Source of the DNA: Bacteroidales bacterium
Lineage (GTDB): Bacteria > Bacteroidota > Bacteroidia > Bacteroidales > VadinHA17
Assembly: GCA_003141895.1 (NCBI GenBank)
Contig: PLNT01000016.1
Span: 171,966-235,965 of the forward strand
Direction: 5' to 3'
Length of the DNA: 64,000 bases
Position numbers and translations under genes: made by a program. The notes under the pieces are model-generated. The model was given only the letters and a program-made list of their open reading frames with translations. It did no database searches and had not been told where the DNA came from. Position 1 is the stretch's first letter. Each line of letters opens with the position of its first letter. Positions 7,949 through 16,894 of this stretch are shown piece by piece.

Positions 7949-8833
7949 ATGGATTACCAATCAACTTTACGAAACCTTAAACCCCGTCATGAATTCTTTA
8001 TCGGAATTGATTCTGACGGGTGTGTATTTGATACAATGGATGTCAAGCAAAAGGAGTTTTTTATTCCTAATGCCATAAAATACTTCAATCTGTATGATAT
8101 CTCAGAGGAACTCCGTGAAACTTGGGAATTCGTAAACCTCTATTCCATTTTCAGGGGCGGAAACAGGTTTAATTCAATAGTTAAAGTATTTGAATTGCTG
8201 GAGAAAAGAAAAAAGATAAGGGATAGAAAATGCAAGCTACCTGAGATAAATTCCCTTAAAGAGTGGATAAAAAGAGAAACAAAACTGAGCAATGCTAATC
8301 TACGTATATATTTTGAATCAGCTTACGACGCGGATCTTGAAAAGGTGCTCAATTGGACTGAAGCTGTTAATAAGGATATTACTTTATGTCTGAGGAATAT
8401 TCCGCCATTTCCGCATGCCAGGTCTGCTGTGGAACATTTATCTTCCATTTCAGATATTGTAATTGTTTCCCAGACCCCTCTTGAAGCTCTTGAACGGGAA
8501 TGGAAGGAACATGACCTGACGAAATATGTAAATACAATAGCCGGGCAGGAACATGGAACAAAAACAGAACATCTTGCAATGGCTGCTAAAGGGAAATATT
8601 CAGGAAACAAAATTCTCATGATCGGCGATGCCAAAGGAGACCTGGAAGCCGCAAAAAATAATGATTTTCTTTTCTATCCTATTATCTCCGGAAATGAGGA
8701 TGAGTCGTGGAAAGACTTCATGGATGAAGGTCTCGGGAAATTTATTAACGGTGAATATTCCGGAAAATATGAAGATAATCTTCTTAGAAAATTCGGAGAG
8801 TCTCTCCCCGAACATCCATCCTGGCAAGATTAA
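7949..8833 (+). CDS. HAD-superfamily hydrolase
   Basis: A protein of about 294 residues with the haloacid-dehalogenase fold. Motif I is DSDGCVFDT near residue 20, with the nucleophile Asp and the general-acid Asp two residues later. Motif II is the Ser in VSQTPLEAL, and motif IV is GDAKGDLEAA near 230, where acidic residues bind Mg2+. It is a probable cytosolic phosphatase with a large helical cap between motifs I and II; the substrate is unknown. The ATG at 7949 is preferred over the upstream TTG because the latter lies inside the -7 box. The gene is monocistronic and convergent with the LytTR regulator. Confidence 0.8.
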   Translation: MDYQSTLRNLKPRHEFFIGIDSDGCVFDTMDVKQKEFFIPNAIKYFNLYDISEELRETWEFVNLYSIFRGGNRFNSIVKVFELLEKRKKIRDRKCKLPEINSLKEWIKRETKLSNANLRIYFESAYDADLEKVLNWTEAVNKDITLCLRNIPPFPHARSAVEHLSSISDIVIVSQTPLEALEREWKEHDLTKYVNTIAGQEHGTKTEHLAMAAKGKYSGNKILMIGDAKGDLEAAKNNDFLFYPIISGNEDESWKDFMDEGLGKFINGEYSGKYEDNLLRKFGESLPEHPSWQD

Positions 8834-8839
8834 ACAATT

Positions 8840-8985
8840 TCAATACAACAGAGGAACCAAAACTTCAACACATTTTCCGACCGAATCTCCATCAGCATTA
8901 TACATTTGGAATTGTCTGATGCCGGGACAGCCGCCTGAAATCCTGAAGATTAGATGATCTTTTTAAAAACGGAATCATCTTTCAT
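8840..8985 (-). pseudogene. Possible frameshifted small gene after the LytTR regulator
   Basis: An ATG lies 3 bases after the LytTR stop (TAG CAA ATG), as in a coupled operon. The frame reads MKDDSVFKK and stops after two more codons. One frame over, starting at the same T5A5 tract, the reading continues without a stop for about 38 codons with normal local codon use, including ISGGCPGIRQFQMYNADGD, and ends in TGA at 8840-8842. A single missing base in the T/A tract would join them into one small protein of about 48 residues. I recognise no family. It could be a decayed gene, a sequencing indel, or chance. Confidence 0.35.
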
Positions 8986-8988
8986 TTG

Positions 8989-9729
8989 CTAAAGAATATC
9001 AAGATCTTTAAAATGCTGTCGTGGTATTTTAACTTTTACAGTTTCACTGTCTCTCGTTAGTATTATAGTGCTTTCTTTACGATCAAACATTGTAATATAC
9101 TCAAAATTAATAATATGCGATCTCCCTACTCTGATAAATCCATTTTTTGGAAGAAGTTCTTCCAGTTTCCCGAGGTTCATAGAACACAGATGTTGTTTTT
9201 TACCAGCCATAACATTAGTGTAATTACCTTCCGCTTTACAAAACAAAATATCGGCAGGATTAATAAATAAGGTTCCTGTACGTGTATTGACCCTGATCCT
9301 GGTTATCTTCCCTCCTATTTCGACCATTCTGACAGGACTGTTATCTACCAAATCTTCCCTTTTCCGTTTAATGAATCTGTCAAGACACTGTTTCAGCTCT
9401 TTGCGGTTCATTGGTTTAAGCAAGTAATCGAATGCCTGGTTTTTAATTGCTTTAACAGCATACTGGTCATAGGCTGTAACAAAAACAATCTTATATTTTT
9501 TATAGTTCTCAGGAAGATCATCGATGAAGGAAAATCCATCTTTCCCAGGCATTTTAATATCAAGAAAAATTATATCCGGTTCAAATCGGCCTAATTCGAT
9601 ATAAGCCTCATCAACTGATTCTGCTGCTCTTATTTCATTGAAATAAAACGTTTCCTCAAGAAGTTTAGTAAGCAATATCCGGGCATTCTCTTCATCATCA
9701 ACGATTAAAGCGTCTAGCTTTTGTTCCAT
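8989..9729 (-). CDS. LytTR-family response regulator (orphan)
   Basis: A 246-residue DNA-binding response regulator. The receiver domain (1-125) has the acidic pair Asp11/Asp12, phospho-acceptor Asp57 in IIFLDIKMPG, the conserved Thr in VFVTAYD and Lys in LLKPMN. The LytTR DNA-binding domain (about 140-246) is marked by AEGNYTNV and FIRVGRSHIIN. LytTR proteins bind direct repeats and usually pair with a LytS/HisKA_7-type membrane kinase. None is adjacent; the histidine kinase at 12015-14108 is of a different type. The gene is divergent from transketolase across a 200-base spacer. Confidence 0.93.
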   Translation of the reverse strand: MEQKLDALIVDDEENARILLTKLLEETFYFNEIRAAESVDEAYIELGRFEPDIIFLDIKMPGKDGFSFIDDLPENYKKYKIVFVTAYDQYAVKAIKNQAFDYLLKPMNRKELKQCLDRFIKRKREDLVDNSPVRMVEIGGKITRIRVNTRTGTLFINPADILFCKAEGNYTNVMAGKKQHLCSMNLGKLEELLPKNGFIRVGRSHIINFEYITMFDRKESTIILTRDSETVKVKIPRQHFKDLDIL

Positions 9730-9891
9730 ACGGCAGGCAGGTTTAGACTATTCAGGATAAATTTACATAAAGATATTTGTTTATTAACTATCTGGATAAC
9801 AAATTTCTATTTATCCCTCCTTGCCGATTTTGACTTTGTAATGTTTATTATATTATGGTCATATAGTTTTTTTTCTCTCGATGAATAATTA

Positions 9892-9899
9892 TATTTTTG
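9892..9899 (+). promoter_or_regulatory. Transketolase -7 box
   Basis: TATTTTTG matches TAnnTTTG and lies 31 bases upstream of the ATG at 9931. The upstream region is T-rich and has no distinct -33 TTTG. Confidence 0.5.
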
Positions 9900-9930
9900 T
9901 TGACCTTAATGAATCTAAAAAATAACACAG

Positions 9931-11970
9931 ATGAATACTGACATAAATCAAAGAGCAGCTGATAATATACGCATCCTTTCGATGGCAATGGTTGAAAAAT
10001 CCAAATCCGGGCATCCTGGAGGAGCTATGGGGGGTGCTGATTATATCCATATTCTTTTTTCTGAATATCTCAGTTTTGATCCTGATGATCCTACCTGGAT
10101 TAATCGCGACCGATTCTTTCTCGATCCAGGACACATGTCAGCTATGTTGTACTCAGTTCTGACGCTTACCGGTCAGTATAAGGTTGAGGAATTAAAGAAT
10201 TTCCGTCAGTGGGAAAGTCACACTCCAGGTCATCCGGAGCTTAACGTTAAGAAAGGAATAGAGAATACTTCCGGACCACTTGGCCAGGGACATACTATGG
10301 CTGTAGGAGCTGCAATAACAGAAAGATTTCTCGTGGCAAGATTTGGAGAGCTATTTTCCCATAAAATATTCACATATATTTCTGATGGAGGTGTCCAGGA
10401 AGAAATTTCACAGGGTGCCGGTCGTCTGGCTGGTTTTCTTGGTTTGAGTAACCTGATAATGTTTTATGATTCCAATGATATCCAGCTTTCATCAGAAACC
10501 AAAGTAGTCACACGAGAAGATACAGGGATGAAGTATACTGCCTGGGGCTGGAATGTTATTGAGATAAATGGGAACGACCAGACTCAGATAAGAATGGCAC
10601 TTACATCAGCGATCAGTCAAAAAGAAAAACCTACTATTATTATTGGTAAGACTACAATGGGTAAAGGTCTTCTTGACAATGAAGGTAAGAGCTTCGAGAG
10701 AAAAACCTCCACGCACGGGATGCCAGTGAGTGAAGCAGGTGGATCTTTTGAAAAATCATTGATCAATCTCGGTGGTAATATTTCCGATCCGTTCGAGGTT
10801 TTCCCTGAGGTTAAAGACTTATACAAAAAAGTGCTGGAAAATAAGCGGGGAAAAGCTTCTGAGTGGAAAAAAACAAAAGACACATGGGCCGCACAAAACA
10901 AAGAACTGGATAAGAAACTTCATTCATTTTATAATCTGGAGCTTCCGGAAATCGATTACAAGTCAGTACTTCAGAAAGAAGGATCAGCTACAAGGGCTGC
11001 ATCAGCCACTGTCCTTGGTGTCTATGCAAAAAATATTGAAAATATGATTGTCTCTTCTGCCGATCTGTCGAACTCTGATAAGACTGACGGCTTCCTGAAA
11101 AACACTCATGCTTTTATTAAAGGAGACTTCACAGGAGCATTTCTTCAGGCAGGTGTTTCAGAACTGACAATGGCTGCAGTAATTAACGGGATGGCTCTAC
11201 ATGGCGGAGTTATACCTGCATGCGGGACATTCTTTGTTTTCTCCGATTATCAGAAACCGGCTATAAGATTGGCCTGTCTAATGGGGTTACCTGTTAAATA
11301 CATTTGGACACATGATGCATTCCGTGTTGGTGAAGATGGACCAACTCATCAGCCGGTAGAACAGGAAGCTCAGATAAGACTTCTTGAACATCTTAAAAAC
11401 CATCATGGAGAAAATAGTATGCTTGTTTTACGACCTGCAGATTCGGCTGAGACCATCGTTGCCTGGAAAATGGCGATGGCTAACAAATCAACTCCTACTG
11501 CTTTGATTCTTTCACGCCAGAATATCAAAGACCTTCCTTCAGAAAAAAACAATCGGTTTGAAGATGCTTTAAAGTCGGAAAAAGGTGCTTACATTGTTCA
11601 GGATTGTTACGGCAAACCCGATATTATTTTGCTGGCAAGCGGATCGGAAGTCTCGACACTCGTCGAGGGAGCTCTTCTTTTAAAAAAGGATAACCTGAAA
11701 ATCCGGATTGTTTCAGTCCCGTCAGAAGGTCTGTTCAGGAAACAGTCCGAAAGTTATCAAAGAACAGTAATCCCCGAAAATATTCCAATATTTGGACTAA
11801 CTGCAGGATTACCGGTTACATTAACAGGACTCGTTGGAGAAAAAGGAAGAATCTGGGGGATGAACAGTTTTGGCTTTTCAGCTCCCTATAAAGTCCTCGA
11901 TGAAAAACTGGGATTCACAGCTGAAAATGTTTACAAACAGGTGAAAGAGTACCTCGCGGAACTTATGTAA
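9931..11970 (+). CDS. tkt: Transketolase
   Basis: A 679-residue cytosolic enzyme of the non-oxidative pentose phosphate pathway. It moves two-carbon ketol units between sugar phosphates using thiamine diphosphate (TPP) and Mg2+. The N-terminal TPP domain carries KSGHPGGAMGGAD (about 25-37), GPLGQGHTMAVG (about 113-124) and the diphosphate-binding SDGGVQEE...YDSNDI region (about 151-185). The central pyrimidine domain has the DGPTHQPVEQ signature (about 470), and a C-terminal regulatory domain follows. Length and order are normal for the family. It has its own promoter box and stands alone, convergent with the kinase gene that follows. Confidence 0.95.
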   Translation: MNTDINQRAADNIRILSMAMVEKSKSGHPGGAMGGADYIHILFSEYLSFDPDDPTWINRDRFFLDPGHMSAMLYSVLTLTGQYKVEELKNFRQWESHTPGHPELNVKKGIENTSGPLGQGHTMAVGAAITERFLVARFGELFSHKIFTYISDGGVQEEISQGAGRLAGFLGLSNLIMFYDSNDIQLSSETKVVTREDTGMKYTAWGWNVIEINGNDQTQIRMALTSAISQKEKPTIIIGKTTMGKGLLDNEGKSFERKTSTHGMPVSEAGGSFEKSLINLGGNISDPFEVFPEVKDLYKKVLENKRGKASEWKKTKDTWAAQNKELDKKLHSFYNLELPEIDYKSVLQKEGSATRAASATVLGVYAKNIENMIVSSADLSNSDKTDGFLKNTHAFIKGDFTGAFLQAGVSELTMAAVINGMALHGGVIPACGTFFVFSDYQKPAIRLACLMGLPVKYIWTHDAFRVGEDGPTHQPVEQEAQIRLLEHLKNHHGENSMLVLRPADSAETIVAWKMAMANKSTPTALILSRQNIKDLPSEKNNRFEDALKSEKGAYIVQDCYGKPDIILLASGSEVSTLVEGALLLKKDNLKIRIVSVPSEGLFRKQSESYQRTVIPENIPIFGLTAGLPVTLTGLVGEKGRIWGMNSFGFSAPYKVLDEKLGFTAENVYKQVKEYLAELM

Positions 11971-12014
11971 TTCCATCAAATCTTCTTTCTCCTAAAAACT
12001 AAAGATTTCAACAT

Positions 12015-14108
12015 TTATTTATTCTTATATGGCATGAGAGTAATATAGAAAGTACTGCCTGTTCCTATTTCACTTTCAACCCAAATTTTACCACCAATTT
12101 GTTCAATAAATTCTTTACATAATAAAAGACCAAGGCCTGTACTCAATTCTCCGCCGGTGCCATTACGGCTGGTTTTCTCGTTTATCATAAAAAGTTTGCT
12201 TTTAAAATCGGATGACATTCCGATCCCTGAATCGACAATTTTAACTTCAATAGAACTATCACTTTTATAATAGGCTGTAATTCCAACTTTTCCTCCTTTA
12301 TAAGTAAATTTTACAGCATTCGATATCAGGTTCCTGATAACAGTCTCAAGCATATGCTTGTCTGCAAAAACGTCTAGTTCTTCCTTAATAGAAACTGAAA
12401 TCTCTATTTCCTTTTTCCTTGCAGATTCAGATAAAACATCAACACAAATATTAACATTTTGCAAAAGGTTGAGTTTTTCCATAACGATGTTGAGTCCGCC
12501 TCTTTTTAATCTCGACCATTCAAGAAGATTTTCAAGAAGACTGTAGATATTTGCAGCTGATGTCTTCATACTTGCTGCAATCTCCTTTATTTCCCCAATT
12601 CCCATCGTCTGGATCTCATCAGTCAAAATCTGGGTTGCTCCGACAAATGAACTCAAAGGCCCTCTAAGATCATGAGCAATTATCGAGAAGAATTTATCTT
12701 TTTCTGCATTTATTGTCTGCAATTGTTCATTTTTCAAATTGATTTCCTCTTCCGCTTTTTTTCTTTCAATTGCGATTGCAATCTGGCTTCCTATTGACAT
12801 CAGGAATTTTACATCCTTTTCTGAGTAAACATTTTCCATTTCGTAGTGTTGCAGTACCATTACTCCGATTACCTCTGACGGAGTTTGTAAAGGGACACCT
12901 ATCCAGGAAGGAGAATTTGAACCGATTAATTCAACCTCTCCCTGTGCTTCAAGCTGATCGAAAACCTTCTGGGTCAATAGAACAGGTTTTACCGTGCGAA
13001 AGACATAGGCAGAACAACTTTTGCCCATTGAAGTAGGAGCCGGAGTCACATCAACTTTATCAATAAAATAAGGGAAGCTAAAAGTTCCGTTTTTTTTGTC
13101 ATAAAGTGCAATGAAACAATTTTCAGCATAAACAACTTTTGCCAGAGAATGATGGATCAGTTTAAGTAATTCATCAAGGTTATTTGTTGAAGTAATACCA
13201 CGTGCAATTTCAAAAAGAGCGTAATTTTCGAACTCACTTCTTTTCCGTTGAGTTATATCACGTGAAATTCCGAATGTACCGATAATTTGTCCTTCTTTAT
13301 TCTGCAGGGGCATTTTAATAGCAGAAAACCAGGCATCCGAGCGATCTTTCCTTGTCAGTTTTTCTTCTTTTAAGATAGGTTGCCCAGTTCTGATAATCAT
13401 TTGCTCATCTTCATACGCCTGCATGGCAGCCTGTTCTGTGAAAAAATCAAAATCCGATTTGCCGATTAGCTGTTCGGGATTATTCAGACCGAAAGAAAGC
13501 GCATGAGCCTTGTTATTCCTGATGAAATGACTTTCAATATCCTTAAAATACACATGGTCGCTCAGATTATTCATAAGCGCATTTATCAGGAATTGCTCTT
13601 TCTCTAAAGCTTCTTCCGCTTTTATATGCGTTGTTATATCTCTTACCACTGATAAGATGTGAGATACACCATCCAAATCGATTAATGTAGCTGAAAAAGA
13701 GCCTGTTACAATCCCTCCATCCTTTGAAATAAACTTGGCTTCGAAATCTTTGATTTTTCCGCTAGCTTTTACTATCTCAACCATCCGGGAACGGTCCCCG
13801 GGGTTAGCCCAGATGTTCATCTCGAGTGATGTTTTGCCAATAGAATCAGCCTCAGTATAACCAAGTATGTTTGTAAAACCTTCATTTATTGATACATACA
13901 TCCCGTCTGTCAATCGATTAATATTAATCGAATCAGAACTGGTCATATAGGCTACCCTATATCTCTCTTCATGTTTCCTGAGCGTTTCCAGAGCCATCTT
14001 CAATTCGGATATCTCATTCAGGTATAATTCTTTCATTGAATTATACTCATGATGTAAATCGCTAAGTTCTGCCTTGATATCTGATTCTGTCACCTTCCCG
14101 TCGTTCAT
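12015..14108 (-). CDS. PAS-PAS-GAF hybrid-less sensor histidine kinase
   Basis: A 697-residue soluble kinase without membrane segments. After a short N-terminal coiled coil come two PAS domains (about 45-165 and 175-290), a GAF domain (about 305-455), a short coiled coil, HisKA with the H-box FFSIIAHDLRGPLSS (about 485-500), and HATPase_c with N-box NLISNAVKFTYKGG, G1 DSGIGM and G2 STGLGLLLCKEF. It senses an intracellular signal through PAS/GAF ligands, perhaps redox or a small molecule, and phosphorylates an unlinked regulator. No receiver domain is attached and no regulator gene adjoins it. Confidence 0.92.
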   Translation of the reverse strand: MNDGKVTESDIKAELSDLHHEYNSMKELYLNEISELKMALETLRKHEERYRVAYMTSSDSININRLTDGMYVSINEGFTNILGYTEADSIGKTSLEMNIWANPGDRSRMVEIVKASGKIKDFEAKFISKDGGIVTGSFSATLIDLDGVSHILSVVRDITTHIKAEEALEKEQFLINALMNNLSDHVYFKDIESHFIRNNKAHALSFGLNNPEQLIGKSDFDFFTEQAAMQAYEDEQMIIRTGQPILKEEKLTRKDRSDAWFSAIKMPLQNKEGQIIGTFGISRDITQRKRSEFENYALFEIARGITSTNNLDELLKLIHHSLAKVVYAENCFIALYDKKNGTFSFPYFIDKVDVTPAPTSMGKSCSAYVFRTVKPVLLTQKVFDQLEAQGEVELIGSNSPSWIGVPLQTPSEVIGVMVLQHYEMENVYSEKDVKFLMSIGSQIAIAIERKKAEEEINLKNEQLQTINAEKDKFFSIIAHDLRGPLSSFVGATQILTDEIQTMGIGEIKEIAASMKTSAANIYSLLENLLEWSRLKRGGLNIVMEKLNLLQNVNICVDVLSESARKKEIEISVSIKEELDVFADKHMLETVIRNLISNAVKFTYKGGKVGITAYYKSDSSIEVKIVDSGIGMSSDFKSKLFMINEKTSRNGTGGELSTGLGLLLCKEFIEQIGGKIWVESEIGTGSTFYITLMPYKNK

Positions 14109-14291
14109 ACTAAATTGCTTTTTGAAAACTTATTAAAAAGGGAAATCCCTGATTCAATATGTTTAAAAAATATTCTTTTTTGAATGAAGATCATATTTAG
14201 ATGAGGCAAGATACGAATTTTCAAACACCGATGTAATTTTTTTATGTATGAATAAGTTGAAAAGTTGTTACATTTGCGCCAATTATAAAAA

Positions 14292-14891
14292 ATGGAATAC
14301 GATATTAAGCCCGGTATAAAAGGATTGATCTTTGATCTCGATGGTACACTCGCTGATACTATGCCCTATCACTTTAAAGGGTGGCGGCTGGCCTGTCAGA
14401 AATTTGGTGCTGATATTGATACGGATTTTCTAAGAAAACATACCGGTAGTCCTGGATGGATAATTGCTGAAGAGATTATAAGGAAATGTAACCTGGGAGA
14501 AAATGTAACAACCGGACAGATTATGGAAGAAAAGCTTATTGAATATTATAAAGACCAGCATTTGGTCAAACCAATTTTACCGGTAGTCAACATCGTAAAG
14601 AAATATTTCGGAATCCTTCCAATGGCAGTTGGAACAGGTGGACACCGGGAGGCAGTTGAGAGAACTCTTGAGATCACGGACCTGCGTAAATACTTTGATA
14701 TCGTAATTACAGCAAATGATGTGGACAATTTTAAGCCGCACCCTGAGACATTTCTTAAATGCGCATTACTTATGAATATTGAACCGCAGTTCATTGAGGT
14801 ATTTGAAGATGGTGATCTTGGAATCGACGCCGCTATCAGTGCCGGAATGTCCGCAACCGATGTACGATCATGGTATGATTCAAACTGGTAA
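14292..14891 (+). CDS. HAD-IA phosphatase, beta-phosphoglucomutase-like
   Basis: A 199-residue HAD hydrolase. Motif I is FDLDGTLADTMPYH (about 15-28), with the nucleophile Asp and acid/base Asp. A four-helix cap follows, then the motif II/III region GTGGHREAVERTL and KPHPETF, and motif IV FEDGDLGIDAA (about 176). The cap and the length place it with YqaB/beta-phosphoglucomutase-type sugar-phosphate phosphatases. The substrate cannot be fixed from sequence; fructose-1-phosphate or similar is plausible. The gene is preceded by an AT-rich spacer and stands alone. Confidence 0.85.
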   Translation: MEYDIKPGIKGLIFDLDGTLADTMPYHFKGWRLACQKFGADIDTDFLRKHTGSPGWIIAEEIIRKCNLGENVTTGQIMEEKLIEYYKDQHLVKPILPVVNIVKKYFGILPMAVGTGGHREAVERTLEITDLRKYFDIVITANDVDNFKPHPETFLKCALLMNIEPQFIEVFEDGDLGIDAAISAGMSATDVRSWYDSNW

Positions 14892-14965
14892 TAGCAAGGC
14901 GCAGGGGGCAAGGGGAAGAAACCTTCAATCCTGATTTACAGCTCCTTGCTCCATGCCATTTTAGT

Positions 14966-15907
14966 TCAGACCAGAATCTTTGTAGTTAAGTTCGTAATGC
15001 TGGTCTTGATAGCTTCAAATGGTTTGTCATCACCGGCATTGTCCTGTTCAACTATCATATATTTCATCCCCGCAATTTTTTTTGCAGCCAGGATTCTCTT
15101 GAAATCAATTAATCCCGTACCTACAGGAGCGAAATCATCTACTCCATTTGTGGTGTATATCGGTGCCTGTTTTGTCAGCATATCTTTCATATGGAAAAGC
15201 TGGAACCTGCCAGGGTATTTATTAAAGAGTCCAACAGGGTCAATTCCGGCTTTGGTGGCCCAGAACAGATCAAGTTCCATGGTCGTAAGGTCTTTGTCCA
15301 TCTCTGGCAGGAAAACATCAAAGTAAGGTATCTTACCCTCAACGGTATCGAACTCAAAATCGTGATTATGGTACCCGAACTGAACTCCATTTTCTTTCAT
15401 GATCTTGCCAACTTTGTTCCATTCTGCAACCATCTTCTGATAACCTGCAATAGATTTACGGTCAGCCTCCTCGATCCATGGTTGCATACAGTACTTCGCT
15501 CCAACCTTTGCATGATCATCAGCCATTTTTTTAACTTCATCGTCAGTGACACCTTTCGGATTAACACCTGCATGACTGCTAATTATATCCATTCCAAGGT
15601 CATTGACCATCTTCTTGAATTCTTCCGGTGCATAACCATAGAATTTTCCATTTTCGTAACTCGCAAGTTCAAGGTGTTTGAATCCGATATCAGAAACTTT
15701 CTTCAGGGAACCCGGAACATCTTTTCCCATTGCATCACGTATAGTATACAGTTGTAGCCCAATGCCAAAACTTTTGGGGTCACCAACAGTTAATCCAGCG
15801 GCTGACTTACCAAGTGACTTCCAGTCACTCTTTGAAATTACAAACGCTCCAAGAGCACCTGTTGCGGATAATCTTAAGAAATCCCTTCTTGACTGTTTCG
15901 TTTTCAT
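14966..15907 (-). CDS. Tat-exported sugar phosphate isomerase/epimerase-like TIM barrel
   Basis: A 313-residue protein. It starts with a twin-arginine signal (SRRDFLRLS, then a hydrophobic stretch), so it is exported folded. The mature part is a xylose-isomerase-like TIM barrel: IGLQLYTIRDAM, LELASYENGKFYG, SSHAGVN, YHNHDFEF and the acidic ELDLFWATKAG and VEQDNAG segments that bind divalent metal. Related exported proteins are common in Bacteroidota carbohydrate loci, but their substrates are rarely known. The frame is open for 58 codons further upstream. The ATG at 15907 is chosen because it places the Tat motif at residues 6-10. Confidence 0.85.
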   Translation of the reverse strand: MKTKQSRRDFLRLSATGALGAFVISKSDWKSLGKSAAGLTVGDPKSFGIGLQLYTIRDAMGKDVPGSLKKVSDIGFKHLELASYENGKFYGYAPEEFKKMVNDLGMDIISSHAGVNPKGVTDDEVKKMADDHAKVGAKYCMQPWIEEADRKSIAGYQKMVAEWNKVGKIMKENGVQFGYHNHDFEFDTVEGKIPYFDVFLPEMDKDLTTMELDLFWATKAGIDPVGLFNKYPGRFQLFHMKDMLTKQAPIYTTNGVDDFAPVGTGLIDFKRILAAKKIAGMKYMIVEQDNAGDDKPFEAIKTSITNLTTKILV

Positions 15908-16128
15908 GGCAATTGAATATATAATTATAGTACTAATCTTAAGCAATATTAAGGGAATAAAAGTAATATTAATAAGGCGAAAGCAGAAAGGATAAAGTAA
16001 AAAGTTAAGAAACAAACTGGAATTTAAAATGATTCCCCGCAGATTTACGCAGATTAAAATATTTTGTCCTGTGCCCTGCACTTTTTTACAAATCGCCTAT
16101 CGTCCATAATACATAGTACATTTCTTCT

Positions 16129-16136
16129 TACTTTTG
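16129..16136 (+). promoter_or_regulatory. -7 box upstream of the mnmD-like gene
   Basis: TACTTTTG matches TAnnTTTG. It overlaps the first possible TTG codon (16134) of the reading frame. That makes the downstream TTG at 16161 the likelier start, 24 bases after the box. Confidence 0.5.
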
Positions 16137-16160
16137 TCTTTTGTCTTAATCTATTCCCAT

Positions 16161-16817
16161 TTGATACAACTGGAAGAAACATCCGACGGATCTCACACAT
16201 TATATGTTCCTGAATTGGATGAACACTATCATTCAATACATGGAGCCGTTCAGGAGTCAATGTATATATTCATAAAGAATGGGTTCGATTTTTGTTCAGC
16301 TTCTCCTCTTAATATTCTTGAGGTTGGATTTGGTACCGGACTCAACGCCCTTTTAACAGCAATAAAAAGCATGACCTGTAGCAAAGAAGTCAATTATACC
16401 TCATTGGAAAAGTATCCGTTGGATGATTCAATTGTCAATTCTTTGAACCATTATAAATTTGCCGGAGAAGAAGGCAGAGAAATTTTTCACCGCATCCATG
16501 CAGCATCATGGAACACAAATGTAAAGATCTGTCATAATTTCAATTTAAAAAAAACTAAAACTGACTTTACCAAAACTAAGTTAGAAGGCAAGTACGATTT
16601 AATCTATTTTGATGCTTTCGGCCCCGACAAACAACCTGAAATGTGGACCATGAAGATGTTTCGTTCTCTAACTTCTGTAATAAATAATAATGGCATTCTC
16701 GTTACCTATTCAGCAAAAGGTGAGGTGAAAAGAATTCTTAAAGCCTGTGGATTTGAAGTAGACCTTCTCCCGGGCCCTCCGGGGAAAAGGCAGATGATCA
16801 GAGCTATAAAAATTTAA
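16161..16817 (+). CDS. mnmD: MnmD-like tRNA 5-methylaminomethyl-2-thiouridine methyltransferase
   Basis: A protein of about 218 residues matching the methyltransferase domain of MnmC (DUF752), found as a stand-alone MnmD in many bacteria. It adds the last methyl group in making mnm5s2U34 of tRNAs, using SAM. Seen: the N-terminal DGSHTLYVPELDEHYHSIHGA, the SAM-binding ILEVGFGTGLNAL, and YFDAFGPDKQPEMWT followed by a glycine-rich FEVDLLPGPPGKRQM end. The FAD oxidase domain of E. coli MnmC is absent. There is no ATG near the N-terminus. TTG at 16161 gives MIQLEETSDG, which aligns with usual family starts, and fits the promoter. Confidence 0.85.
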   Translation: MIQLEETSDGSHTLYVPELDEHYHSIHGAVQESMYIFIKNGFDFCSASPLNILEVGFGTGLNALLTAIKSMTCSKEVNYTSLEKYPLDDSIVNSLNHYKFAGEEGREIFHRIHAASWNTNVKICHNFNLKKTKTDFTKTKLEGKYDLIYFDAFGPDKQPEMWTMKMFRSLTSVINNNGILVTYSAKGEVKRILKACGFEVDLLPGPPGKRQMIRAIKI

Positions 16818-16842
16818 AATTCTTTTTACGATGGTTTTTTGC

Positions 16843-16869
16843 TTCCGCTAAAGTATTATCTTAGCGGAA
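16843..16869. promoter_or_regulatory. 9-bp inverted repeat ahead of the FKBP gene
   Basis: TTCCGCTAA-N9-TTAGCGGAA is perfect in both arms and lies 26 bases before the ATG at 16895 and 26 bases after the mnmD stop. It has no T-tract, so it is a weak terminator candidate. An operator or leader hairpin for the isomerase genes is equally possible. Confidence 0.45.
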
Positions 16870-16894
16870 ATTTAAAATTTAAAAAACATATAGT

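Noticed and set aside
8955..8975. Programmed -1 frameshift in the small gene after LytTR
   Set aside because: The site (T AAA AAG) is not a full slippery heptamer and no stimulating structure was recognised; an indel or decay is simpler.
15908..16081. N-terminal extension of the sugar-epimerase-like gene
   Set aside because: It would bury the Tat signal 60 residues into the protein; the internal ATG gives a normal twin-arginine leader.
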